In this document: piece by piece, positions 7,825-16,382 of the stretch | Layout of the letters: each line of letters starts with the position of its first letter | Position numbering within the stretch: position 1 is the stretch's first letter | Source of the DNA: Sporomusa ovata DSM 2662 | GTDB lineage: Bacteria; Bacillota; Negativicutes; Sporomusales; Sporomusaceae | Reading direction: 5' to 3' | Length of the DNA: 64,000 bases | NCBI RefSeq assembly: GCF_000445445.1 | Contig: NZ_ASXP01000002.1 | Location: 620,001 to 684,000 of the forward strand | Made by a program: the position numbers and the translations under genes | Notes under the pieces: generated by a model | The model's input: only the letters and a program-made list of their open reading frames with translations | What the model was told of the DNA's origin: nothing | The model's database searches: none

Positions 7825-7945
7825 GAATTGCAGATAAGCTGCCATCTGCGTTGTTGCTCCTGCGGGCTTCACTCCAGTGTACAACCCCAGTACGCTTGCG
7901 TTCCGTTCTCGGGGCGCCTAGCAGCTGACAACTTCTCTGCAATTC
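7825..7945. repeat. Probable dispersed intergenic repeat with 10-bp inverted ends
   Basis: GAATTGCAGA (7825-7834) and TCTGCAATTC (7936-7945) form perfect inverted ends around about 100 bases rich in short GCG and TTGC motifs. It sits between the T-box terminator and the trpP Shine-Dalgarno, where no regulatory structure is required. It looks like an inserted small repeat element; its other copies, if any, are outside the window. Confidence 0.5.
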
Positions 7946-7985
7946 CGGCAATTCATTATTGATTTTTAGAGGAGGATGTTGAGTA

Positions 7986-8576
7986 ATGGAAAACAAAGAG
8001 CGAGAGTTAGTGACGGTTACTACCGGGCAAGAGGGGCGGTTTCGCTGGGCGGCTGTTTCCGCCATGTTGCTGGCGATTGGTGCCATACTTAGGTTGGTAA
8101 GTCCGAGTATTGCCGGAATTTCACCTAACTGGATTATAGCCATGTATTGTTTGGCGATTGTGTTATTTCGTCTGCCTGCCAGCCGGGCTATGGGTATCGG
8201 TTTAGTGGCAGGTGCGCTTTGTTTGGCAACTTCCAAATCAGTTTTTCCGTATGGTAACCTGATTAGCGAACCTATCGGGGCGCTGGTGTGTGCGCTGGTA
8301 GTGGGGTTGCCGCTTAGTATGAAATTGGGGCGACTGGATCTCAGACCAGCCATTGGCGCGTTATGTGGTACCGTGGCCAGCGGTCTGACGTTTACAACGT
8401 TGGCAAAGCTCATGTTGGGTTTGCCGCTTAAGGTTTATCTGTATGGCATGCTACCGGTAGTAGTGACAATGACAATTGCCAATACGGTTGTTGCTCAGGC
8501 ATTGTTCTATCCGGTAACGGCACTGTTAGGCGGCTTTGTTGGCAAGCACAAGGAAGACGACAGGGTTAACAAGTAA
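7986..8576 (+). CDS. trpP: Tryptophan transporter, TrpP family
   Basis: The 196-residue integral membrane protein has five or six hydrophobic helices, with a first helix SAMLLAIGAILRLVSP and a conserved ISPNWIIAMYCLAIVLF that match the small TrpP tryptophan transporters of Firmicutes. The identification is supported strongly by the T-box upstream, which reads UGG. The start ATG 7986 has GAGGAGG ten bases upstream. A strong hairpin terminator follows, so the gene is monocistronic and regulated by tRNA-Trp charging. Substrate assignment is by family plus the regulatory codon. Confidence 0.88.
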   Translation: MENKERELVTVTTGQEGRFRWAAVSAMLLAIGAILRLVSPSIAGISPNWIIAMYCLAIVLFRLPASRAMGIGLVAGALCLATSKSVFPYGNLISEPIGALVCALVVGLPLSMKLGRLDLRPAIGALCGTVASGLTFTTLAKLMLGLPLKVYLYGMLPVVVTMTIANTVVAQALFYPVTALLGGFVGKHKEDDRVNK

Positions 8577-8622
8577 AGAAAACACCTGTTTTGAGGGAAC
8601 GAACTCAAAACAGGCGTTTTCT
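8577..8622. terminator. Bidirectional terminator
   Basis: AGAAAACACCTGTTTTGAG (8577-8595) pairs with 8604-8622 across an eight-base loop. Both sides carry A/T tracts, so it can serve trpP and the convergent HD-GYP gene. Confidence 0.85.
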
Positions 8623-8639
8623 TTTGCCCGGCAATAATT

Positions 8640-9713
8640 TTAATTAACATTTGCCCAATATTCCGGATTAACGAGACGTTTGATAAAGAGGGTTTTGGTA
8701 GTGGCAAGATCAATGATTGTGCCGCTATGGGTTTTAACTACCGGTTTATCTAAGTGATCGGTGTTGAAGAAAATAATCTGTCCAGTACGACCATCACTTA
8801 GCAGAACAGGGGAATTGATGAGACAATCGCGTATATAGCGAATAAAGGGTTGGCAGATGCCTTGATCTAATTTATCAAATAATTGCTTGGACATATATTC
8901 TAAAACCGGCAGGGGATTGGCTTCTTCGCCTGAGTATGCATGTTGATGAAACAGATCAGCAACCGCAATGATGCGGGCGAAAAGGTGAATTTTATTATTG
9001 GCAGAGCCCATGGGAACTCCGCTGCCGTCCATCAATTCATGATGCTGCAGAACTGACAGCAATACTTCCTGGGGCAAAGAAGGTACATGCTGCAATAGTT
9101 TAGCACCATTTATTACATGAGCTTTGGGTTCTAAGCCGGTCTCTTTTGAAACTACCAGTTTGCCGATATCGTGCAAGAGTCCTGCCAAACAGAGCACATG
9201 TATTTTATCGTCTGAGAGTTTGAGTTTATGACCAATGATGGTACTAATAAAAGCTACCATGACCGAGTGGCGGGTAACCTTATCAGCTAAATTATAGTCG
9301 CTGACTAAGAGGTAATCCATTATGGCAGGGCCGGTTGACAGTACAGTAGAATAGATACTAAAGGAGGTTTCTTTTAGTTCCTGTATGGGAATTTGCTTGG
9401 TATTACGAATAAAATCAAAGGAGTTAACAGAGGTTGTTATTAAGTTGTCATATTCTTTAAAAAAGTCAGTAAAATTTTCTGTCAGCCCATCTTTTCTTGC
9501 TGATGTTTCTCCTGGTGCGTTACTTTCCGGTAAACTAGTAGTTTCGCTGGACACAAACACATGACTAACATTCCACATAGTTAACAACGAAATAGTACGA
9601 GGCGCAATGATGACATCTTTCCCAAGCAGCACCTTGCCGCTGACTGACAGGACTGGTTCGCCGATAGCCATGCCGGGAACCAATTCTTTGACGGCGATCA
9701 TCCTGGTGGACAC
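8640..9713 (-). CDS. HD-GYP domain protein with degenerate GYP motif
   Basis: I place the start at GTG 9711-9713, eight bases after AAAAGGAG; the frame is open further upstream but without a ribosome site. The 357-residue product has an N-terminal module (about residues 1-60, VKELVPGMAIGEPVLS...GKVLLGKDV) typical of HD-GYP proteins, a linker, and the HD-GYP domain with HDIGKLVV and HHELMDGSGVP. The diagnostic GYP is replaced by GVP, while HD and HHE metal residues are kept. Cyclic-di-GMP hydrolysis is possible but less certain than for the gene at 141. It is leftward and downstream of clpB, separated from it by a terminator. Confidence 0.85.
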   Translation of the reverse strand: MSTRMIAVKELVPGMAIGEPVLSVSGKVLLGKDVIIAPRTISLLTMWNVSHVFVSSETTSLPESNAPGETSARKDGLTENFTDFFKEYDNLITTSVNSFDFIRNTKQIPIQELKETSFSIYSTVLSTGPAIMDYLLVSDYNLADKVTRHSVMVAFISTIIGHKLKLSDDKIHVLCLAGLLHDIGKLVVSKETGLEPKAHVINGAKLLQHVPSLPQEVLLSVLQHHELMDGSGVPMGSANNKIHLFARIIAVADLFHQHAYSGEEANPLPVLEYMSKQLFDKLDQGICQPFIRYIRDCLINSPVLLSDGRTGQIIFFNTDHLDKPVVKTHSGTIIDLATTKTLFIKRLVNPEYWANVN

Positions 9714-9853
9714 AATACCAGCTCCTTTTAAATGAAAAAAATATAATGGTAACATAAGTATAAATTAGATTATAATGGGAGACAATCAGTCAAAAGTCAT
9801 GGTGCTTAGTACTAAAGTCCTAGATGACCAATGTATTAATGCCAGGGAAAAGA

Positions 9854-9882
9854 AAAAATCCCAGCATAATACTGGGATTTTT
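9854..9882 (-). terminator. clpB terminator
   Basis: AAAAATCCCAG (9854-9864) pairs perfectly with CTGGGATTTTT (9872-9882) across a seven-base loop. On the minus strand the stem is followed by a T-run, immediately after the clpB stop. Confidence 0.85.
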
Positions 9883-9899
9883 ATCCATTATCGGGAAAA

Positions 9900-12485
9900 T
9901 TAACGGGTTTTTACTGATAAGACTATTTTATCAGTGGCAGCACTTAGGTGTACAGTGCTGCCTTCGGGTACTTCACCACGGATAATCATTTTGCTCAGTT
10001 CGGTTTCTACCATGCGGCTGATAAGCCGTTTTAGGGGGCGGGCGCCAAATTGAGGATCATAGCCGGTTTGAGCGAGCAGGGCAAGCGCCTTGTCATCCCA
10101 ATTTAGGGTGATGGTTAGCTGTTTTTGCAGCCGTTTATTCAAATTCTCCAGCATAATGGCTGCAATATTAGCTACTTGTTTAGTAGTGAGCGCCTTAAAT
10201 ACGATAATATCGTCAATTCTGTTTAAAAATTCGGGCCGGAAGTGTTGTTTTAAAAGTTCCAACACCCGTTTTTCCGCGGTCGCAAAATCATTATTCAAAA
10301 TTTCGTGTGATCCCAGGTTGGAAGTCATAATAATGATGGCGTTTTTGAAGTCAACAGTACGTCCTTTGCTGTCAGTCAACCGGCCATCATCCAGAATCTG
10401 CAGCAATACATTAAATACGTCATTGTGGGCTTTTTCCACTTCGTCCAGCAAAATAACGCTGTACGGACGGCGGCGTACGGCTTCGGTTAATTGTCCCCCT
10501 TCATCATAACCAACATAACCGGGAGGTGCGCCAATGAGGCGGGCTACGGTATGCTTTTCCATATATTCGCTCATATCCAGGCGAATCATGCTGCGTTCGT
10601 CATCAAAAAGTACCTCAGCCAGAGTTTTGGCCAACTCGGTTTTACCGACACCAGTCGGTCCCAAAAAGATGAAGGAACCGATCGGCCTGTTAGGATCTTT
10701 GATGCCGGCCCGGGCCCGGATAATGGCTTCACTAATAGCGGTTACGGCTGTCTCTTGACCTACTACCCGCTGATGCAGGTGGGTTTCCAGGTTGACAAGT
10801 TTTTCCCTTTCGCCTGTCAGGAGCTTGGTTACCGGCACGCCTGTCCAACGGCTGACTACTTTGGCGATGTCGTCTTCATTCACTTCTTCCTTAAGCATGG
10901 TTTTGTGCGAGCGGTTCTGGGTAAGCTGTCCTTCCTGGGCTGTAAGCTTTTTCTCCAATTCCGGCAGACGGCCATATTTAAGTTCAGCCAGTTTGTTTAA
11001 GTCATAGGCCCGTTCAGCTGCTTCCATTTGGGTACGAACGGTTTCAATTTCTTCTTTGACTTTTCGCTGCTCAATAATAGCCTGTTTTTCCAGTTGCCAT
11101 TGGGCTTTTAGCACGTCTGCCTGCTCTTTAAGGCCAACTAATTCGTGATGGATGCGTTCTAGCTTGTCTTTGGAAGAAGAATCAGTCTCTTTTTTGAGTG
11201 CTTGTTCTTCAATCTCAAGCTGCATGACCCGGCGGAGGAGTTCATCCAACTCACTGGGCATGGAGTCAATTTCAGTACGCAGTTTGGCTGCTGCTTCGTC
11301 CATCAAATCAATGGCTTTGTCTGGTAAAAATCGATCAGCAATGTAGCGATCAGACAGCACGGCGGCGGCCACTAACGCGGCATCTTTGATCTTAACGCCG
11401 TGGTGTACTTCATAACGTTCGCGTAAGCCCCGGAGAATGGAAATAGTGTCTTCGGTGTTGGGTTGGTCTACCAGGACGGGTTGGAAGCGCCGTTCTAAAG
11501 CGGTATCTTTTTCAATATGTTTGCGGTATTCGTTTAATGTGGTGGCGCCGATGCATTTGAGTTCGCCTCTGGCCAGCATGGGTTTTAGGATATTGCCGGC
11601 ATCCATAGCGCCCTCAGCAGCACCTGCTCCGACGACAGTATGCAGCTCGTCGATGAATAAAACAATCTTACCTTCGGCTTTGGTGATTTCGGCTAATACT
11701 GTTTTGAGGCGCTCCTCAAATTCACCACGGAATTTGGCACCGGCAACCAGGGCTCCGAGGTCCAAGGAATATACGATCTTATTTTTCAAGGTTTCAGGTA
11801 CATCACCAGCAACAATACGCCTGGCCAGTCCCTCGACAATGGCTGTTTTACCAACACCGGGTTCACCGATAAGTACAGGGTTGTTTTTGGTGCGGCGGGA
11901 TAGAATCTCAATAGTCCGGCGGATTTCTTCATCCCGGCCAATTACCGGGTCTAGTTTGCCTTGTTTAGCCAGTTCAGTCAAATCGCGACCATACTTGTTT
12001 AGTGCTGTAAGATTTTCGTCAGGATTGTCATTGGTTATGGACTGACCGCGTCTAAACTGGTTTACTACTTCCTGAATCCGGCTGCGTGTCAGGCCAAAAT
12101 CACGGCAGGTGGTCACTAAGTCACTGTCACCATCCTCGGCAATCGCCATCAGCAAATGTTCGACACTAATATACTCGTCTTTCATGTTCTCTGCATGCTT
12201 CGCGGCTAAGGCCAATACGCGCATCAGGGCTGTATTCATGCGTAAGCCGCTTTCCTGGCCACGCACCGAAGGCAGGTTTTTCAAAAGTTGTTCCAGTTTT
12301 GTGGTTAGTAACCGTACATCAATAGTTAGCTGGCTTAGCAGATAGGCCACAATGCCATCAGCATCTTTAATGAGGGCGAGAGCGAGGTGTTTGGCCGTCA
12401 GTTCCTGGTGGTAGTGCAAGGCTGCCAGCTGTTGCGCTTCCTGCAAGGCGGCAGTTGCTTTTTGGGTATATTTTTCGCTGTTCAT
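9900..12485 (-). CDS. clpB: ATP-dependent chaperone ClpB
   Basis: The 861-residue AAA+ disaggregase extracts and refolds aggregated proteins together with DnaK. Domain order is the double Clp N-domain (1-145), NBD1 with GEPGVGKT near residue 205, the coiled-coil M-domain (about 405-530) that distinguishes ClpB from ClpA/ClpC, and NBD2 with GPTGVGKTE near residue 605, followed by the D2-small domain. Length and motifs are normal. The start ATG 12485 follows AGGAGG. A CtsR-like operator lies about 200 bases upstream, consistent with heat-shock control, and a terminator closes the gene, so it is monocistronic. Confidence 0.97.
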   Translation of the reverse strand: MNSEKYTQKATAALQEAQQLAALHYHQELTAKHLALALIKDADGIVAYLLSQLTIDVRLLTTKLEQLLKNLPSVRGQESGLRMNTALMRVLALAAKHAENMKDEYISVEHLLMAIAEDGDSDLVTTCRDFGLTRSRIQEVVNQFRRGQSITNDNPDENLTALNKYGRDLTELAKQGKLDPVIGRDEEIRRTIEILSRRTKNNPVLIGEPGVGKTAIVEGLARRIVAGDVPETLKNKIVYSLDLGALVAGAKFRGEFEERLKTVLAEITKAEGKIVLFIDELHTVVGAGAAEGAMDAGNILKPMLARGELKCIGATTLNEYRKHIEKDTALERRFQPVLVDQPNTEDTISILRGLRERYEVHHGVKIKDAALVAAAVLSDRYIADRFLPDKAIDLMDEAAAKLRTEIDSMPSELDELLRRVMQLEIEEQALKKETDSSSKDKLERIHHELVGLKEQADVLKAQWQLEKQAIIEQRKVKEEIETVRTQMEAAERAYDLNKLAELKYGRLPELEKKLTAQEGQLTQNRSHKTMLKEEVNEDDIAKVVSRWTGVPVTKLLTGEREKLVNLETHLHQRVVGQETAVTAISEAIIRARAGIKDPNRPIGSFIFLGPTGVGKTELAKTLAEVLFDDERSMIRLDMSEYMEKHTVARLIGAPPGYVGYDEGGQLTEAVRRRPYSVILLDEVEKAHNDVFNVLLQILDDGRLTDSKGRTVDFKNAIIIMTSNLGSHEILNNDFATAEKRVLELLKQHFRPEFLNRIDDIIVFKALTTKQVANIAAIMLENLNKRLQKQLTITLNWDDKALALLAQTGYDPQFGARPLKRLISRMVETELSKMIIRGEVPEGSTVHLSAATDKIVLSVKTR

Positions 12486-12680
12486 GACTATACCTCCTAA
12501 AAAAATTATGTCATACTTTCAGCAGAGATATTCATAGGTAATGCTTACAATTAAATATTATCAGAAAAGTGGTATTAATTGGAGTTGAATAATGAGGCAT
12601 AGCAGGCGATTTTAGGCATAGTGGAGTGATTTGAAGCCAAAAATATAGCCGGACGCAAGTTTTCTAACTTTTTCTGACTT

Positions 12681-12697
12681 TTTGACCTTTATTGACT
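12681..12697 (-). promoter_or_regulatory. CtsR-like operator upstream of clpB
   Basis: Read on the minus strand the site is AGTCAAT-AAA-GGTCAAA, which matches the CtsR heptad direct repeat (R-GTCAAA, three-base spacer, R-GTCAAA) with a single mismatch. Two weaker heptads, AAGTCAG and AAGTTAG, continue the array toward clpB. CtsR is the class III heat-shock repressor of Firmicutes. The 355-base gap also holds a TATAAT at 12772-12777 suited to the rightward gene; nothing else is visible in it. Confidence 0.6.
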
Positions 12698-12840
12698 TTA
12701 CCTATGCATCTATCACAAATAATTTTGTTATAAATCAGAAAAATATCGCAAAAAAAATAATGTTTTTAGTGTATAATATCTATAAGGCTAATTATGTCAT
12801 GTTTCTCCTTCGGTGATTTTGGAAGAAGCAGGTGTAAACA

Positions 12841-14760
12841 GTGGATACAATCTTTGCCAATATCGCTGATAACGGGCTAGTATCAAACAACTATATTTAT
12901 GTTACAATTATTGTGCTTGGCGGCATTGTTACTTATTTACTGGCAAATGTTCAAAAGTATAAGCAGACTATAAAGTTATTACAGCAGCAGAATGAAGAAT
13001 TTATGACAGTCCATGAAGAATTATCCGCCCAGGAGGAAGAGCTTAGACAGAATTTCAATGAATTGTATCTAAGAGAGGAAACCATTAGACAAAATGATGA
13101 AATATACCAACTTGTTACCGAAGGCTCAAATGATGGGCTGTGGATATGGGATATTGTTACTGATGCTAAGACTATGTCTGAGCGCGGCTGGAATATGCTG
13201 AAATTGCCTGAGAATGCAATAACTACGAAAGCGAAATGGAAGCAGACGATTGTTCATCCTGACGATTTACCGCGCATGGTGGCTGAATTGGAACGTCATT
13301 TTAGTGGTCAGACCCCTTTTTATCAAGCTGAGTATCGTGCAAAATCAGCACAGGGCGGCTACCGTTGGATTCTATCACGGGGCAAAGCCTTGTTTGACAG
13401 TAATGGGCAACCGTTGCGAATGGCCGGCTCGTATACAGATATTACCGACCGCAAATATAAAGAAGAAAGAATTAAGCATATGGCTTATTATGACGCTCTT
13501 ACCGGTCTTGCTAACAGGGAACGGCTGGTAGAGGTTGTCAAGGAAGCATTATGTTCAGCTGCCTCAAGCGACGGGAGAGCGGCTTTGGTTTTTATTGATA
13601 TTGACAACTTCAAGCGAATTAATGACACCTATGGCCACTCGTGGGGTGATAAGCTGCTTATTAGTCTTAGCAAGCGGCTGGAAGCGCTGGTGGTTGAAAC
13701 AGGTATGGCTGCCCGCCTGGGTGGGGACGAATTTGTTATATTTTTACCGGTCATAGCTAAAAGTGAAGACGTAACTGCATATGCAGACAAGATGATGCAC
13801 GTGCTTGAACGGCCAATCACCGTGAACGGACATGTTTTTCACATTACGGCCAGTGCTGGTATTGCTATTTATCCTGAGCATGGCGATAATGTGGAAGATT
13901 TTTTACGTACGGCAGATATGGCTATGTATTCGGCCAAAACGTCAGGGAAACATACCTATCGGTTTTTTGATAAATCTATGCAGGATGCAGTTGTAGAAAA
14001 AACCCTAATGGAAGACCGGCTGCGTCAGACCGTTTACAATAACGAACTTAAACTGCACTATCAGCCACAGTACAACATGAATTCTGGTCAGATAGGCGGG
14101 TTTGAGGCTTTGCTTAGATGGAAAAGCCCTGACTATGGCATGGTGTCACCATTAAAGTTTATCGCGCTGGCAGAAGAAACAGGACTTATCCTTGGTATAG
14201 GCAATTGGGTGCTAAGAGAAGCCTGTAGTTTTAGTCAGGAACTATATGCACGTGGTCAGGGACGGTTATGTACAGCGGTAAATATTTCGGTGGTGCAGCT
14301 TATGCAAGCAGATTTTGTTCAAGTAGTTGCTGCGGCACTGTCTGAAATCGGGTTACCACCAGAGCTGCTGGAGTTAGAGATTACGGAAAGTGTATTAATG
14401 GAGCGGTTTGAGGACAATGTTCGCAAGTTGGGAGAGCTCAGGAGCATGGGAGTGCGGATTGCGCTTGATGATTTTGGCAGTGGTTATTCATCGCTGACCT
14501 ATCTGAAAAAACTACCGATTACGGCTCTGAAAATAGATAAAGCCTTTATTGACGATATTGCAGTAGGGGATCATAATAGTGCTATTACTGGCAGTATTAT
14601 TGAACTAGCGCATGAAATGGGTTTGGTTGTGGTTGCAGAAGGCGTTGAAACTGAAGAGCAATTTGCTTATCTTAAGCAAAAAGGCTGCGATACTATTCAG
14701 GGATACCTTATTAGCCAACCGTTGCCACCGGAAGAATTCATTGCAAAACTTCAGGGGTGA
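12841..14760 (+). CDS. PAS-GGDEF-EAL protein (cyclic-di-GMP turnover)
   Basis: The 639-residue protein starts at GTG 12841. It has a single membrane segment (residues 19-37), a coiled coil (40-85), a PAS domain with PAC tail (about 90-205, ending GSYTDITDRK), a GGDEF domain with intact RLGGDEF near residue 295, and an EAL domain from about 390 with GGFEALLRW (near 421), EITES, DDFGSGYSS, KIDKAF and EGVETEEQ. Both catalytic signatures are intact, so the protein could make or degrade cyclic-di-GMP, with output set by the PAS sensor. No RxxD inhibitory site is seen before GGDEF. The thiD gene starts six bases after it. Confidence 0.93.
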   Translation: MDTIFANIADNGLVSNNYIYVTIIVLGGIVTYLLANVQKYKQTIKLLQQQNEEFMTVHEELSAQEEELRQNFNELYLREETIRQNDEIYQLVTEGSNDGLWIWDIVTDAKTMSERGWNMLKLPENAITTKAKWKQTIVHPDDLPRMVAELERHFSGQTPFYQAEYRAKSAQGGYRWILSRGKALFDSNGQPLRMAGSYTDITDRKYKEERIKHMAYYDALTGLANRERLVEVVKEALCSAASSDGRAALVFIDIDNFKRINDTYGHSWGDKLLISLSKRLEALVVETGMAARLGGDEFVIFLPVIAKSEDVTAYADKMMHVLERPITVNGHVFHITASAGIAIYPEHGDNVEDFLRTADMAMYSAKTSGKHTYRFFDKSMQDAVVEKTLMEDRLRQTVYNNELKLHYQPQYNMNSGQIGGFEALLRWKSPDYGMVSPLKFIALAEETGLILGIGNWVLREACSFSQELYARGQGRLCTAVNISVVQLMQADFVQVVAAALSEIGLPPELLELEITESVLMERFEDNVRKLGELRSMGVRIALDDFGSGYSSLTYLKKLPITALKIDKAFIDDIAVGDHNSAITGSIIELAHEMGLVVVAEGVETEEQFAYLKQKGCDTIQGYLISQPLPPEEFIAKLQG

Positions 14761-14765
14761 GAATA

Positions 14766-15569
14766 ATGAAAAGTGTGTTAACAATTGCTGGCTCTGATTC
14801 AAGCGGTGGTGCCGGCATCCAGGCCGATCTGAAAACATTTGCGGCACATGGCGTGTTTGGGATGAGTGTTATCACCGCCGTTACGGCGCAAAATACGCAA
14901 GGCGTGTTTGCGGTCCAGGATATTACGCCTGAGGTAATTGGCAAGCAGATGGATGCTATTTTTAGCGATATTGCGGTTGCCGCTGTTAAAATTGGCATGG
15001 TATCGCAAATTGAAACTATTAAAACCATTGCTGCCAAATTAAAGGAGTATGGTGCGATAAATATTGTGGTCGACCCGGTTATGGTGTCCAAAAGTGGTTA
15101 TCATCTTTTAAATCCCGCAGCTGAGGCCACACTGGCATTAGAGTTGTTGCCGCAGGCAACGATTGTGACTCCGAATATCCCTGAGGCTGAGGTTATTACT
15201 GGACAAACCATTGCTACGTTAGCTGATATGGAGGCAGCAGCCCGCACCATTTTGGGGCTGGGTCCGAAAAATGTGTTAATTAAGGGTGGTCACTTGGATG
15301 GTGATTCAACAGATATTCTTTTCAACGGCCAAGAGTTTGTTCACTTTAAATCCCGCCGGATTGAGACTAAAAATACGCATGGCACAGGCTGTACCTTGTC
15401 TTCGGCAATTGCGGCCAGTCTGAGCCGGGGATTACCGGTAACAGACGCGGTAGCAAGGGCTAAGGAGTACATAACTATTGCTATTGAACACTCGTTGACT
15501 ATTGGTAAAGGGGTAGGGCCAACCCACCATTTTTATACTTTATATAAGAAGGCTGGACTGCTTGATTAG
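14766..15569 (+). CDS. thiD: Hydroxymethylpyrimidine/phosphomethylpyrimidine kinase ThiD
   Basis: The 267-residue ribokinase-family enzyme phosphorylates HMP and HMP-P in thiamine biosynthesis. The N-terminus LTIAGSDSSGGAGIQADLK, the central VVDPVMVSKSG and the C-terminal NTHGTGCTLSSAIAA anion-hole motif are diagnostic. I take ATG 14766 as start: AGGGGTGA, overlapping the stop of the preceding gene, lies six bases upstream, while the in-frame GTG at 14757 has no ribosome site. It is the only thiamine gene here and appears cotranscribed with the signalling gene, an unlikely functional pair. Confidence 0.95.
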   Translation: MKSVLTIAGSDSSGGAGIQADLKTFAAHGVFGMSVITAVTAQNTQGVFAVQDITPEVIGKQMDAIFSDIAVAAVKIGMVSQIETIKTIAAKLKEYGAINIVVDPVMVSKSGYHLLNPAAEATLALELLPQATIVTPNIPEAEVITGQTIATLADMEAAARTILGLGPKNVLIKGGHLDGDSTDILFNGQEFVHFKSRRIETKNTHGTGCTLSSAIAASLSRGLPVTDAVARAKEYITIAIEHSLTIGKGVGPTHHFYTLYKKAGLLD

Positions 15570-15591
15570 TAGTCAGCCTGCAGCCATGTAT

Positions 15592-16170
15592 TTATATATG
15601 CCTGCGGCTTAACGGGCTAGTATATTTATAAAACGAGTTGGCAACGGGAGTAACTTCTGTTTCCAACTCATTTGTTGACTCAAGATCACTATCAATGAGT
15701 GGCTCAGTCTTTTTCTTTACTGGTGTTGGTGGCGGCGGTGTTGATGGTGTTATTCCTTCTGGCGGCGGACCAAAGCAGGAATTGTCATGGCAATGGTGGT
15801 CCAGCACCTGGCGTAGTAATTCAAGGATAACAATTTGTTCTGCCGTACGGCAGGAGTCATCCTCCAGGGTGCCGCAGTTGGCTAGGAGACGGATGATATC
15901 AACAGGCGCACAGGTTACGGCCAAAAACTGGCTGCTAAAAGCTATTTTACAGCATAACAGCTCAAGTAAAATATCAATCAGTGTCCCCGCCCGGTCAAAG
16001 CGGATAACGGCCCGTTCAAAGATCTCAAAAGGTACGCCAGGCGTGCGTTGTATTTCTTCAGCTGAGCCAACCAGCAGCCGGTAGGAGCTAACTAATGAAG
16101 AGAAATTAGGAATAACACCAGTAATATCACCTAATATCGTATTAATAATAGTTTGCGTACTATCGGCCAT
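15592..16170 (-). CDS. Hypothetical protein with helical N-terminus and Pro-rich C-terminus
   Basis: The 192-residue product starts at ATG 16168-16170 with GGAGG eight bases upstream; the GTG at 16185 overlaps that ribosome site. Residues 1-125 look mainly helical and contain Cys-bearing segments LLCCK, CAP, NCGT and DDSC. A HHCHDNSC motif near residue 125 could bind metal, then a PPP-rich linker and an acidic, low-complexity tail follow. I do not recognise the family. It is a single leftward gene converging on thiD with no strong terminator between. Confidence 0.6.
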   Translation of the reverse strand: MADSTQTIINTILGDITGVIPNFSSLVSSYRLLVGSAEEIQRTPGVPFEIFERAVIRFDRAGTLIDILLELLCCKIAFSSQFLAVTCAPVDIIRLLANCGTLEDDSCRTAEQIVILELLRQVLDHHCHDNSCFGPPPEGITPSTPPPPTPVKKKTEPLIDSDLESTNELETEVTPVANSFYKYTSPLSRRHI

Positions 16171-16382
16171 ATCCGAAACCTCCACTTATAGATACTTATA
16201 CTATATGCCGTATGTATGCCGGTGGCTAAATATAACCGCAAAAAACTGTAACATATCTATATGATACAAAGGTTGTGAGGCAATTAATTTTACTAGACTA
16301 TTCTTTTTTTTCTCTATCAACTATACTAAAAGTACTTTGGGGTATAATGACAATAGTATAGGTTGAAAGTCTGGAGGCACAC

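Noticed and set aside
7386..7825. Short frames on both strands over the T-box leader
   Set aside because: The conserved RNA structure explains this region.
11437..12045. 202-codon plus-strand frame opposite clpB, and similar ones at 10090-10509 and 10491-11000
   Set aside because: They are antisense shadows of a strongly conserved gene, low-complexity Ser/Arg-rich, without ribosome sites.
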